Numbered from the stretch's first letter, positions 36,032 through 45,038 are shown. The stretch is 64,000 bases of DNA from Sphingomonas sp. 35-24ZXX (GCF_000786215.1 NZ_JROG01000003.1:62001-126000), one strand, 5' to 3'. A program made the numbers and translations. The notes: generated from the sequence alone by a model not told the origin.

Positions 36032-36595
36032 ATGCATCCGACGCGATTGCGCCTGATCATGGTCGCGACCCGGCTGTTCCAGCAGCGCGGCTATCATGCG
36101 ATCGGCCTGTCTGAGATTCTGGCGCTGTCCGAGACCCCCAAGGGCTCGCTCTATCATCATTTTCCCGGCGGAAAGCAGGAGTTGGCTGAGGCGTGCATTA
36201 ACAGAAATGCAGAATCCTCGCTGGCGGCACTCGACCGCGTATCGGCCACAGGGCTCGATATCATCGGGTTTCTGCGCAACCTGTCTGACGTGACGGCGGC
36301 ATGGTTGCAGCGCACCGATTGGCTGGATGGCTCGCTGCTCGCGGCGATCGGGCAGGAGCAGGGTGGCGCCAGCAGTCCGCTCGGCGAGGCCGTGCGCATC
36401 GCCTATCAGCGCATCGAAATGCGGCTTGCGCGCTGGCTGATGGCCGAAGGCGTGGCTGTCGCGCGGGCCCGCGACATGGCCGCCACCATCATCGCTTCGC
36501 AGGAGGGCGCGCTGGTTCTGGCCCGAAGCCGCCATGATGCGGCGCCGGTTCGGCTGGTCACCGACATGCTGTGCGCGATGGTCGACCGCGGATAG
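36032..36595 (+). CDS. TetR/AcrR-family repressor (LmrA/YxaF-like)
   Basis: A 187-aa repressor. The helix-turn-helix is at about residues 5-47 (TRLRLIMVATRLFQQRG, then GLSEILALSETPKGSLYHHF), with the C-terminal ligand domain typical of the LmrA/YxaF branch. Start at 36032 gives a standard N-terminus; an ATG at 35963 would add 23 residues but overlaps the operator. The operator copies upstream and in front of the dehalogenase suggest it controls itself and the genes downstream. Confidence 0.88.
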   Translation: MHPTRLRLIMVATRLFQQRGYHAIGLSEILALSETPKGSLYHHFPGGKQELAEACINRNAESSLAALDRVSATGLDIIGFLRNLSDVTAAWLQRTDWLDGSLLAAIGQEQGGASSPLGEAVRIAYQRIEMRLARWLMAEGVAVARARDMAATIIASQEGALVLARSRHDAAPVRLVTDMLCAMVDRG

Positions 36596-36623
36596 CCCGG
36601 ATTCCCGAGGTTTTGTGCATGGC

Positions 36624-36635
36624 GACCAATCGGTC
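36624..36635. promoter_or_regulatory. TetR-type operator copy 8 in front of the dehalogenase
   Basis: GACCAATCGGTC, one mismatch, followed by TAGG-C-AGCA as in copy 3. It lies between tetR and the dehalogenase start, 84 bp before the ATG, so it could control the catabolic genes. Confidence 0.55.
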
Positions 36636-36718
36636 TAGGCAGCAAAACGCGCTGGTATCTGTGCGATTTCCAGCTAGTCTGGCGCAACACGGATTGGATA
36701 GCGAAGGACTACCTGGCC

Positions 36719-37633
36719 ATGATCGAAGCGCTGCGTACCCCCGATGCGGCGTTCGATGCCGTTCCCGATTTCGCCTATCCCGTCGATTATGCCGATGACC
36801 TGCCAGGCTATGAAGGGTTGCGCGCGGCCTGGATCGATGCGGGTCCGCACAATGCCGACCGCGTCTTCCTGTGCCTGCATGGCGAGCCCAGCTGGTCGTT
36901 CCTGTACCGCCGGATGATCCCGGTGTTTCTGCAAAGCGGCGCGCGCGTGATCGCGCCTGATCTGTTCGGCTTTGGCCGCTCGGACAAGCCGGTGCGGCAG
37001 GAAGATTACAGCTTCGCCTTCCATCGTGACCATCTGCTGCGGCTGGTCGAGCGACTGGACCTTCGGAACGTGACCCTGGTGGTGCAGGACTGGGGCGGCC
37101 TGCTGGGCCTGACCTTGCCGGTCGACCCCGGCTTTGCAGACCGGTTGACGCGGCTGATCGTGATGAACACCGGCATAGGGCAGGGGGAAAGCCCCGGCCC
37201 GGGCTTCGACGCCTGGAAGGCCTATGCGCTCTCCACCCCGGATCTGCCGGTGGGGCGGATCATTGCGCGCGGCACGCCGCATCTCACCGAGGCAGAGATC
37301 GCGGCCTATGATGCGCCTTATCCCGGCCCCGAATACAAGGCCGGGGCTCAGATCTTCCCTGCGCTCGTTCCTGTCGCACCCGATATGCCGGGGGCTGATC
37401 TGGGCAAGGCGGCAGCAGCGTTCTGGAGCGAGGATTGGTCCGGCGAGAGCTTCATGGCGGTGGGCGCCGCCGATCCGGTGCTGGGCACCGGGCCGATGGC
37501 GCGGCTGCGTTTAATGATCAGGGGCTGCCCCGAACCGATGATCATTCCCGATGGCGGGCATTTCGTGCAGGAATGGGGGGAACAAATCGCCCGCGCAGCG
37601 CTTGCCCATTTTGGCGACATGCCCGCCGACTGA
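36719..37633 (+). CDS. Haloalkane dehalogenase, DhlA-type (HLD-I)
   Basis: A 304-aa alpha/beta hydrolase that hydrolyses carbon-halogen bonds to an alcohol. Oxyanion motif HGEPSW at 54-59; nucleophile Asp124 and halide-binding Trp125 in VVQDWGG; acid Asp252 in AADPVLG; base His281 in DGGHFVQEW. Numbering equals that of Xanthobacter DhlA for the nucleophile. A second halide-binding Trp (residue 166 or nearby) is likely. The substrate range is unknown. It follows the TetR gene with an operator between. Confidence 0.88.
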   Translation: MIEALRTPDAAFDAVPDFAYPVDYADDLPGYEGLRAAWIDAGPHNADRVFLCLHGEPSWSFLYRRMIPVFLQSGARVIAPDLFGFGRSDKPVRQEDYSFAFHRDHLLRLVERLDLRNVTLVVQDWGGLLGLTLPVDPGFADRLTRLIVMNTGIGQGESPGPGFDAWKAYALSTPDLPVGRIIARGTPHLTEAEIAAYDAPYPGPEYKAGAQIFPALVPVAPDMPGADLGKAAAAFWSEDWSGESFMAVGAADPVLGTGPMARLRLMIRGCPEPMIIPDGGHFVQEWGEQIARAALAHFGDMPAD

Positions 37634-37673
37634 CCTTTTCGACCTCCTATCCCGCAGCCCCAAGGATGACCCG

Positions 37674-38582
37674 ATGACCGAAGCTTCCACCCCCCGCCGG
37701 ATGCGCGTCAGCGATTTTCACCCGCACATCCTCGAGATTTTCGATGGCTATGTGCATGGCAAGCTGACCAAGCGCGAATTCATCCAGCAGGCAGGCCGCT
37801 ATGCCGCTGCGGGTGTCACCGGGCTGATGATCCTCAACCAGCTCAGCCCGGACTATGCGCTGGCGCAGCAGGTTTCGCCCGACGATCCGGCGATCCGCAC
37901 CGAGCGGGTCGAGTACAAGAGCCCCGAAGGCCATGGCACTGTGCGCGGATTGATGGCCTGGCCCGCCAAGACCAAGGGCAAATTGCCCGCGGTACTGGTC
38001 GTGCACGAAAATCGCGGCCTCAATCCGTATATCGAGGATGTCGTTCGGCGGCTCGCCAAGGCTGGCTATCTGGCGCTTGGCCCCGATGGCCTGACCTCGC
38101 TGGGCGGTTATCCCGGCACCGATGATCAGGGCCGCACGATGCAGGCCTCGCTCGACCCTGCCAAGCTGATGGAAGATTTCTTCGCCGGGTTCGAATTTCT
38201 GCGCGATCACAAGACGAGCACCGGCAAAGTGGGTGTCACCGGCTTCTGTTATGGCGGCGGCGTGTGTCATGCGCTGGCGGTGGCCTATCCCGATCTTGCC
38301 GCCGCAGCGCCGTTCTACGGGCGTCAGGCGCGGCCCGAAGAGGTGCCGATGATCAAGGCGCCGCTGCTGATCCATTTTGCCGAGAATGACGAGCGGGTGA
38401 ATGCGACCTGGCCGGCGTGCGAGGCCGCGCTCAAGGCCAATGGCAAGCCGTACGAGGCGCATTTCTATCCCGGCACCAGCCACGGCTTCCACAATGACAC
38501 CACCCCGCGCTATGACGAGGCGGCGGCAAAGCTGGCCTGGGACCGGACATTGGCGCATTTCGCCAAGCATCTGAAGGCCTAG
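37674..38582 (+). CDS. Dienelactone-hydrolase-family protein with N-terminal extension
   Basis: A 302-aa alpha/beta hydrolase. The nucleophile is Cys192 in GFCYGGG, with Asp in AENDERVN and His in TSHGF. An N-terminal extension of about 65 residues carries a hydrophobic stretch (YAAAGVTGLMILNQL) and the RREFIQQA-like KREFIQQAGR motif also seen in exported relatives, so it may be periplasmic or membrane-linked. 40 bp after the dehalogenase stop. The original frame before ATG 37674 is rejected. Confidence 0.85.
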   Translation: MTEASTPRRMRVSDFHPHILEIFDGYVHGKLTKREFIQQAGRYAAAGVTGLMILNQLSPDYALAQQVSPDDPAIRTERVEYKSPEGHGTVRGLMAWPAKTKGKLPAVLVVHENRGLNPYIEDVVRRLAKAGYLALGPDGLTSLGGYPGTDDQGRTMQASLDPAKLMEDFFAGFEFLRDHKTSTGKVGVTGFCYGGGVCHALAVAYPDLAAAAPFYGRQARPEEVPMIKAPLLIHFAENDERVNATWPACEAALKANGKPYEAHFYPGTSHGFHNDTTPRYDEAAAKLAWDRTLAHFAKHLKA

Positions 38583-38660
38583 CCTTCGCCGGGGCGGGCT
38601 TGCTTGGACAATCCGTCGCATTGTGGCATCTTCTGCGCTGTCATAGGCTTGTGACAGAGA

Positions 38661-38680
38661 CCGGCCAGGCTTCTGGCCGG
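38661..38680 (+). terminator. Perfect hairpin in the cydA leader
   Basis: CCGGCCAG-GCTT-CTGGCCGG, eight-bp stem. A shorter CCCCT/AGGGG hairpin follows at about 38690-38705. No uridine run follows, so it is either an attenuator-like leader structure or a remnant terminator of the upstream gene. Confidence 0.45.
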
Positions 38681-38730
38681 AAAGCTCCGCCCCTCCTGTC
38701 AGGGGAGGAGCGGCCTGGGAGAACGCGCCG

Positions 38731-40164
38731 ATGTTCGAGGGTTTTGACGCGCTGTTGCTGGCGCGAATCCAGTTCGCCTTTACGGTCAGCTTCCATTTCA
38801 TCTTCCCGGCGTTTTCGATCGGGCTGGCCAGCTATCTGGCGGTGCTGGAAGGGCTGTGGCTCAAGACCAACGACAATACCTATCTCGATCTGTTCAAATA
38901 CTGGCGCAAGATCTTCGCGATCGCCTTTGCCATGGGTGTCGTCTCGGGCATCGTGATGTCCTACCAGTTCGGCACCAACTGGTCGGTGTTTTCGGACAAG
39001 ACCGGCCCGATCATCGGCCCGCTGATGGCCTATGAGGTGCTCACCGCCTTCTTCCTGGAGGCGGGTTTCCTCGGCGTGATGCTGTTCGGCATGGACAAGG
39101 TGGGGCGCAAGCTGCACTTCACCGCGACCTTGATGGTCGCCATCGGCACCTTCATCTCGGCCTTCTGGATCCTCAGCGTCAACAGCTGGATGCAGACACC
39201 CACCGGGTACGAGATCGCCGCCAACGGCCAGTTCATTCCCGGTGACAGCTGGCTGGCTATCATCTTCAACCCCAGCTTCCCCTATCGCCTCGTCCACACC
39301 GTGATGGCAGCCTATCTTACGACCGCGTTCGTGGTCGGTGCCGTCGGCGCCTTCCATCTGCTCAAGAACAAGACCGACCATCGCGCGCGGCGGATGTTCT
39401 CGATGGCGATGTGGATGGCCGCCCTGGTGGCTCCGCTGCAGATCTTCGCCGGCGACATGCATGGGCTCAACACGCTCGAACACCAGCCCGCCAAGGTCAT
39501 GGCGATGGAGGGGCACTATCAGAGCCACCCCGATGGTGCGCCGCTGATCCTGTTCGGCATCCCCAACAGTGCGGAAAAGCGCGTGGACTATGCGATCGAG
39601 ATCCCCAAGGCCTCCTCGCTGATCCTCAAGCATGATCTCGACGCGCCGCTCGCCGGGCTGGATACCATTCCTGCCGACAAGCAGCCGCCGGTCGGCATGC
39701 TGTTCTGGTCGTTCCGTATCATGGTGGGCATCGGCTTTGCGATGCTGGGAATCGGGCTGTTCAGCCTGCTCGCGCGGGTGCGCGGCAAGCTGTACGACTG
39801 GCCGTGGCTGCACCGCGCGGCGATGGTGATGGGTTCCTCAGGCTTTGTCGCCGTGATCGCGGGCTGGGTGACCACCGAGGTCGGCCGCCAGCCGTACACG
39901 GTCTATGGCCTGCTGACGACGGCCGACAGCGTCTCGCCGCTCGCGGCACCTGCGGTCGGCGCGTCTCTGGTCGCGTTCGTGGTCACCTATTTCATCATGT
40001 TCGGCGCGGGCACGCTCTATATCCTGAAGCTGATGAGCAAGCCTGCCACCGGTCATGAGGAAGCGGCTGCATCGGGGCCGCTGCGCAGCGCAGGCATCAC
40101 CCCGGCATCGGCCGACAGCACGCGGCGCGGCCAGACCGGGACCATGGCGGAGCATGGCGCATGA
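38731..40164 (+). CDS. cioA: Cytochrome bd-type (cyanide-insensitive) quinol oxidase subunit I
   Basis: A 477-aa CydA homologue with about nine transmembrane helices, reducing oxygen with electrons from quinol. The N-terminus has the haem-binding His22 in TVSFHFIFPAFSIG and the middle has GWVTTEVGRQPYTVYG. The length and short quinol loop indicate the CIO (CioA) branch rather than E. coli CydA. Its stop overlaps the cioB start (ATGA), and a DUF2474 gene follows, as in CIO operons. Confidence 0.9.
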   Translation: MFEGFDALLLARIQFAFTVSFHFIFPAFSIGLASYLAVLEGLWLKTNDNTYLDLFKYWRKIFAIAFAMGVVSGIVMSYQFGTNWSVFSDKTGPIIGPLMAYEVLTAFFLEAGFLGVMLFGMDKVGRKLHFTATLMVAIGTFISAFWILSVNSWMQTPTGYEIAANGQFIPGDSWLAIIFNPSFPYRLVHTVMAAYLTTAFVVGAVGAFHLLKNKTDHRARRMFSMAMWMAALVAPLQIFAGDMHGLNTLEHQPAKVMAMEGHYQSHPDGAPLILFGIPNSAEKRVDYAIEIPKASSLILKHDLDAPLAGLDTIPADKQPPVGMLFWSFRIMVGIGFAMLGIGLFSLLARVRGKLYDWPWLHRAAMVMGSSGFVAVIAGWVTTEVGRQPYTVYGLLTTADSVSPLAAPAVGASLVAFVVTYFIMFGAGTLYILKLMSKPATGHEEAAASGPLRSAGITPASADSTRRGQTGTMAEHGA

Positions 40165-41162
40165 ACCTGGATCTGACGATCGTCTGGGCGTTCATCATCG
40201 CCTTTGCCGTTTTTGCCTATGTGGTAATGGACGGGTTCGATCTGGGCATCGGTATCATCTTCCCGGCTTTGGGGCGTGGGCCCGAGCGTGACAAGGCGAT
40301 GAACACGGTCGCGCCGGTCTGGGATGGCAACGAGACCTGGCTGGTGCTGGGCGGGGGAGGGCTGCTTGCGGCGTTCCCACTGGCCTATGCGATCATCCTG
40401 CCCGCGATCTACCCGCCGATTATCGCGATGCTGCTGGGGCTGGTGCTGCGCGGTGTGGCATTCGAGGGCCGCTGGCGCGACCCCAATCACCAGCCGTTCT
40501 GGGATTTCTCGTTCACCGCCGGATCGTTCATCGCCGCGTTTGCGCAAGGGGTGACGCTGGGCGCGCTGCTGCAGGGGGTGGAGGTCGAAGGCCGCGCCTA
40601 TGCGGGCGGCTGGCTCGACTGGCTGAGCCTGTATTCAGTGCTTACCGGCATCGGCACGGTGATCGGCTATGGCCTGCTGGGATCGACCTGGCTGATCATG
40701 AAGACCGAAGGCCCGGTGCAGGATCACGCGTTCCGGATGAGCTGGAAGCTGTTCCCGGCAACGCTCGTCGCGCTGGGGGCGGTCAGCCTGTACACGCCGT
40801 TCCTGGAGGGCGAGTACTGGAACCGCTGGTTCACCTTCCCGAATGTGCTGTTCTCCGCGCAGGTGCCGGTGCTGGTCGCGCTGATCACCTTCCTGCTCTA
40901 CCGCGCGCTCAAGCTGCGGCGCGACTATGCGCCCTTTCTGCTGACGTTGGCGCTGTTCCTGCTGGGCATGATCGGGCTGGGGATCAGCATGTTCCCCTAT
41001 GTCGTGCCCGATGAAGTGACGATCTGGGATGCCGCGACCCACCCCAGCAGCCAGCTGTTCATGCTGGTCGGCACCTTGTTCATCGTGCCGCTGATCATCG
41101 GCTATACCGGCTGGGCCTATTGGGTGTTCCGCGGCAAGGTGGGCGACGAGGGCTACCATTGA
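40161..41162 (+). CDS. cioB: Cytochrome bd-type (cyanide-insensitive) quinol oxidase subunit II
   Basis: A 333-aa CydB homologue, eight transmembrane helices. Motifs: VVMDGFDLGIGIIFPALGRG at the N-terminus and WDGNETWLVLGGGG (split) with RGVAFEGRWRDPNHQPFWD. Subunit II of the bd oxidase stabilises and binds quinol. Coupled to cioA by four-base overlap. The GTG/ATG is clear. Confidence 0.92.
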   Translation: MNLDLTIVWAFIIAFAVFAYVVMDGFDLGIGIIFPALGRGPERDKAMNTVAPVWDGNETWLVLGGGGLLAAFPLAYAIILPAIYPPIIAMLLGLVLRGVAFEGRWRDPNHQPFWDFSFTAGSFIAAFAQGVTLGALLQGVEVEGRAYAGGWLDWLSLYSVLTGIGTVIGYGLLGSTWLIMKTEGPVQDHAFRMSWKLFPATLVALGAVSLYTPFLEGEYWNRWFTFPNVLFSAQVPVLVALITFLLYRALKLRRDYAPFLLTLALFLLGMIGLGISMFPYVVPDEVTIWDAATHPSSQLFMLVGTLFIVPLIIGYTGWAYWVFRGKVGDEGYH

Positions 41163-41178
41163 TGGAAGGCTGGCATTG

Positions 41179-41322
41179 ATGCTCCCCGACGCCGACGACC
41201 CCGATCGCGGCGATGCGCGGCCGTTGGCGCACAAGCTGGGCTGGATGGTCGCGATCTGGCTGATGTCGGTCGGCTTTATCGGGGCGATCGCCTATGCGAT
41301 CCGCTGGTGGATCAACGCCTGA
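41179..41322 (+). CDS. 47-aa DUF2474 protein (small bd oxidase accessory)
   Basis: ATG at 41179, TGA at 41320-41322: a 47-aa protein starting MLPDADDPDRG, then an LGWMVAIWLMSVGFIGAIAY transmembrane helix and the tail AIRWWINA. The W-x-x-x-x-W-x-x-x-A pattern and position after cioAB match DUF2474 proteins, a small subunit-like companion of CIO oxidases. Too short to appear in most gene calls. A five-codon frame (MEGWH) at 41162 overlaps the cioB stop and is not counted. Confidence 0.75.
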   Translation: MLPDADDPDRGDARPLAHKLGWMVAIWLMSVGFIGAIAYAIRWWINA

Positions 41323-41328
41323 CCGGCA

Positions 41329-42615
41329 TCATCCCTTGGCCATCCTGGGGGCGAGTTCCTGCAGCGCCTTGGCCAGCGCATCGACATCGGCCATCGTGTT
41401 GCACAGGGCAGGGGTCACGCGCACGCAGGCTCCGGCAGCGACCCCGCCGCGCTGGACGGTGAAGATGCCGTGGCTCTCCAGCAACGCCTGCGCCACCGCG
41501 CGATTGTCCGCATCGCTGGTGCATCTGCGCACCCTGAACGAGGTGATCGCCCCGTGCATGCGGGGATCGTCGGGTGTCAGCACCGCGATATCGGGGTGCG
41601 TGCGCACCTGTCGCACCCAGCGGTCGCGCAAGCTGCGCAGCCGCTGCTCGCGCGCCGGCGCACCGATCGCCGCCTGGAAATCGAGCGCGGCGGGCAACGT
41701 CAGCAAGGCTGCAAAATCCACCGTTCCGGTATGCACGCGTGACGCGATGGACTCGAGTTTGGCGTGATCATCTGCCAGATCGGGATCGATCGCATCGAGC
41801 CGCTCTGCACGAATGTACATCGCCCCCACGCCCAGCGGCGCGCCGATCCATTTGTGCAGGTTGAAGCCGATGAAATCCACGCCCAGATCGGGCAGGCGAT
41901 AGTCGACCTGGCCCAGGCTGTGCGCGGCATCGAGGATCGTGTCGATCCCGCGCGCCCGCGCCATGTCGGCAATCGCACGCACCGGCAGCATCAGCCCGGT
42001 GCGGTGGCTGATATGGGTGAGCAGCACCAGCTTGAGGTCGCGATGGGCTGCAAAGGCCGCCGCGTAAGCCGCGAGCACAGCATCATGCGTTGCCGGTTCG
42101 GGCAGGTCGATCTTCACCACCCGCGCACCGCGCAGGCGGGCCGCATTGACGAGGCTCGCCTGCATGCTGTCGTAATCCAGATCGGCGTGGAGCACCGCCG
42201 TTCCGGGGCCGATCCGGTTATAGCCGCCGATCAGGCTTTTCAGCGCCTCGGTGGCGTTGCGGGTGAACACGATCTCGTTCGTGGCCACGCCCAGATGGCT
42301 CGCCAGCCGCTGCTGCGCCGCCATCAGATCGCGCCCCATGCCGCGGCGGGCATAGAAGCTGGTGTCGCGGTTTACCCGTGCCACCGCTTGCTGATATTGC
42401 GCCAGCACCGGGCGCGCCATCATCCCCCAATTGCCGTTTTCCAGCTGGATGACCGATTCCGGGCGATCATATTGCGCAGCCACGCGGGCCCAATAGGCCT
42501 CGTCTTGGGCCGCGGCGCCCTGGCTGGCACTCGCGGCGCGGGCCAGAGGGGAGGCGAGGGGCGCAGCAGCGAATGCCGCCGCGCCCGTCAGCAAGGTTCT
42601 GCGATCGATGCTCAT
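41329..42615 (-). CDS. Tat-exported PLP-dependent class V aminotransferase-fold protein
   Basis: A 428-aa PLP enzyme. The N-terminus is a Tat signal: DRRTLLTGAAAFAAAPLAS with the twin arginine at 5-6 and cleavage near ARA. PLP binding is visible: Lys255 in FNLHKWIG, Asp229 in ILDAAHS, and GNWGMMARP early. It is of the isopenicillin-N-epimerase-like group that includes PvdN, a periplasmic enzyme that modifies pyoverdine. Its upstream neighbour, 14 bp away in the same direction, is a TonB receptor. Substrate is unknown. Confidence 0.85.
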   Translation of the reverse strand: MSIDRRTLLTGAAAFAAAPLASPLARAASASQGAAAQDEAYWARVAAQYDRPESVIQLENGNWGMMARPVLAQYQQAVARVNRDTSFYARRGMGRDLMAAQQRLASHLGVATNEIVFTRNATEALKSLIGGYNRIGPGTAVLHADLDYDSMQASLVNAARLRGARVVKIDLPEPATHDAVLAAYAAAFAAHRDLKLVLLTHISHRTGLMLPVRAIADMARARGIDTILDAAHSLGQVDYRLPDLGVDFIGFNLHKWIGAPLGVGAMYIRAERLDAIDPDLADDHAKLESIASRVHTGTVDFAALLTLPAALDFQAAIGAPAREQRLRSLRDRWVRQVRTHPDIAVLTPDDPRMHGAITSFRVRRCTSDADNRAVAQALLESHGIFTVQRGGVAAGACVRVTPALCNTMADVDALAKALQELAPRMAKG

Positions 42616-42629
42616 GCCCCGATCATGCC

Positions 42630-45038
42630 TCAGAACTGCACGCCCAGGCGAACATAATATTGACCGCCATCGGTATCATAGGGCGCATTGCGCGAATAGA
42701 TGAGGCCACGCACCGCCTGGTTGGTTGCTTCATCGGGATAGGTGTCGAAGATATTCTCGGCACCGACACGGATCGACAGATTCTCGGTGAATTGCACCGC
42801 GGCGGACAGATCGAACAGCACGATCGAGCCGAACCGCTGGAACACATCTCCGGTGGCATTGCCGCTGGAATCGGTCCACGCGCCGTAATAGCGGCCCGCC
42901 GCCGTCACCGTGAACGCGCCGATCGTGTAGCCCAGCGAACCGGTAGCATTGTGCTGCGGCAGGCGTTCCTCGAACAGGCGCCGCTGCGTATCGTTGCCAA
43001 TGGTGATGCTGGTGCCGTTGGTCACCTTGGTCTGGTTGTAGTTATAGGCGAGGCGCGCGTTGAACGTGCCATCCCCCAAGGCGGCGGCATATGCGAGCAC
43101 CACATCGAGCCCACGGGTGCGGGTGTCGAAATCGTTGGTGAAATAGCTGATCGAGGTGAACTGCAGCGGATTGGGAAGGCCCGCCGGCACCGCAAAGGCA
43201 TTGGACTGGCCGAACCGGTCACGCACGTCGATCTGATAGACATCGATGCTCGCCGAGAGACCGAATTCGGACTGGAAGGTCAGGCCTGCGGTGAGCGTTT
43301 CGGACTGTTCGGGCTGCAGGGGCTGGGCCCCCAGCGCGATTGCGACCGGATCGTTGGTCGAAAGCCGTCCCCGGGTGAAGATCTGTAACGTGCGGGTATC
43401 GAGCCCCTGCGAGGTGTTCGAGGTGTTCGACTGGCCCGGCGTCGGCGCGCGGAAGCCGGTGGAAAACGCACCGCGGATGGCAAGGCCCGAAATTGGCTCG
43501 AACCGCGCCGACAGCTTGTAGTCGAACGTGTCGCCAAAGTTCGAGAAATCCTCGTAGCGGGCTGCCACACCCAGTGTCAGCGGTTCGGCCGGGCGCCATT
43601 CGAGATCGAGATATCCGGCATAGCTTTCCTGCCCGAAGCTGCCGTCCTGGCTGGGCGCAAAGCCCGGAAAGCCGTTGGCATTGGGGGCGAGGCCTGCCAC
43701 TGCGCCCGGGCCGACGGCGTAAGATGCCGGGTCGCCTGCCCCCACGCTGTAGGTTTCCTCGCGGCGCTCGCCGCCAAAGGCGATGTTGACCGGCTCAAAC
43801 CCGCCGACATCCAGCCGATAGACAAAATCGGCATTCAGGTTGAACTCGCGCTGCTCGAGCCGGCCCAGATAGAAGCTCGTCGGGCTGTTGGGACCGAGCG
43901 AGGCGTTGAGCGATTCGCTCATCAGATAGTCGATGCGGCTGCGGCCCGACGAGGCGCTGATGTCGAAGGTGAAGTCTCCGGTACGCTCGGCGCTTCGCAG
44001 CCCGGCGACGGCTTGCAGGTCCTCATGCTCGGTGCCGAAGCGCGGGGTGAAGCCGGCAGGGTAGATCCGCGAAAAGTTGAAGCCCGGAAAGACCGTCGTG
44101 TTGGCATAGACGTTTGCGGTGCCGACCGGGTTGCGCCAGTTGAAATCGGTGACGCCATCGCCGCCGGTGGCGGTTCCGAAGGCATAGATTTCCAGCGCAT
44201 CGCTCAAGGCATAGCGCATGTTGATCGCGCCGCGCATGATCCGCGATTCCGGCTGACCCCATCGCTGCACCGGGTTGGGGATCACCAGATCGGGGCGGGC
44301 CGCCTGCAGGGCGATCGCATCAGGGCGCTGGCGCGTGCGTGATGTCGCCGCATTCTTGCTGTATTCGCCCGAGAACACGATGCTGCCGCGGTCGCCCAGC
44401 GCGAGGCCGCCCTGAACGCCGACCTGATAGTTGTCGCCATCGCCTTCATAATATTCGGAGAACTGGCCGAAGGCTTCCATGCCGGGCTCGTCATCGAGGA
44501 TGATGTTGATCACGCCGGCGATTGCATCCGAACCATATTGCGCGGACGCACCGTCGCGCAGCACCTCGATCCGCTTGATCGCGATGGTCGGGATGGTGTT
44601 GAGGTCGGGCGCCTGCGCGCCGCGACCGCCCAGCAGCGCCGAACGGTGATAGCGCTTGCCATTGACCAGAACGAGCGTGTGGTCGGGCGACAGGCTGCGC
44701 AGGCTGGCCGGGCGGACGAAGGCCTGGCCATCGGCTGCGGGAAGCCGCTGGACATTGAACGACGGCAGCAGCCGGGCGAGCGTGTCAGACAGGTCTTCGG
44801 AAATCACGTTGTCGACGACATCATCCGACAGCACATCGACAGGGGCCATGGTGTCAAACTGGGTCCGGGTGGCATCGCGGGTGCCGGTGACGATGATCAT
44901 GTCCGACGGGGCGGCATCGGCAGCATCCGCCGCATCTTCGGCTCCGGCTGACGGCATGACGTCAGCAGCCTGTGCTGCGGAAGGACAAAGCATGGCGAAT
45001 TGCAGCGCGATGAGCGCGCACCCGGTGAATTTCGACAT
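42630..45038 (-). CDS. TonB-dependent outer-membrane receptor
   Basis: About an 802-aa receptor. Signal peptide (GCALIALQFAMLCPSAAQAA), plug domain with IIVTGTRDATRTQ and IEVLRDGASAQYGSDAIAGV (split), a 22-strand beta-barrel, and a C-terminal aromatic ending YYVRLGVQF. The plug motif IEVLRDGASAQYGSD is diagnostic. The substrate is not visible; siderophore, cobalamin or glycan are possible. Start chosen at the ATG following GGGG; a nearer ATG is five codons upstream. Precedes the Tat-exported PLP enzyme, likely one operon. Confidence 0.92.
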   Translation of the reverse strand: MSKFTGCALIALQFAMLCPSAAQAADVMPSAGAEDAADAADAAPSDMIIVTGTRDATRTQFDTMAPVDVLSDDVVDNVISEDLSDTLARLLPSFNVQRLPAADGQAFVRPASLRSLSPDHTLVLVNGKRYHRSALLGGRGAQAPDLNTIPTIAIKRIEVLRDGASAQYGSDAIAGVINIILDDEPGMEAFGQFSEYYEGDGDNYQVGVQGGLALGDRGSIVFSGEYSKNAATSRTRQRPDAIALQAARPDLVIPNPVQRWGQPESRIMRGAINMRYALSDALEIYAFGTATGGDGVTDFNWRNPVGTANVYANTTVFPGFNFSRIYPAGFTPRFGTEHEDLQAVAGLRSAERTGDFTFDISASSGRSRIDYLMSESLNASLGPNSPTSFYLGRLEQREFNLNADFVYRLDVGGFEPVNIAFGGERREETYSVGAGDPASYAVGPGAVAGLAPNANGFPGFAPSQDGSFGQESYAGYLDLEWRPAEPLTLGVAARYEDFSNFGDTFDYKLSARFEPISGLAIRGAFSTGFRAPTPGQSNTSNTSQGLDTRTLQIFTRGRLSTNDPVAIALGAQPLQPEQSETLTAGLTFQSEFGLSASIDVYQIDVRDRFGQSNAFAVPAGLPNPLQFTSISYFTNDFDTRTRGLDVVLAYAAALGDGTFNARLAYNYNQTKVTNGTSITIGNDTQRRLFEERLPQHNATGSLGYTIGAFTVTAAGRYYGAWTDSSGNATGDVFQRFGSIVLFDLSAAVQFTENLSIRVGAENIFDTYPDEATNQAVRGLIYSRNAPYDTDGGQYYVRLGVQF

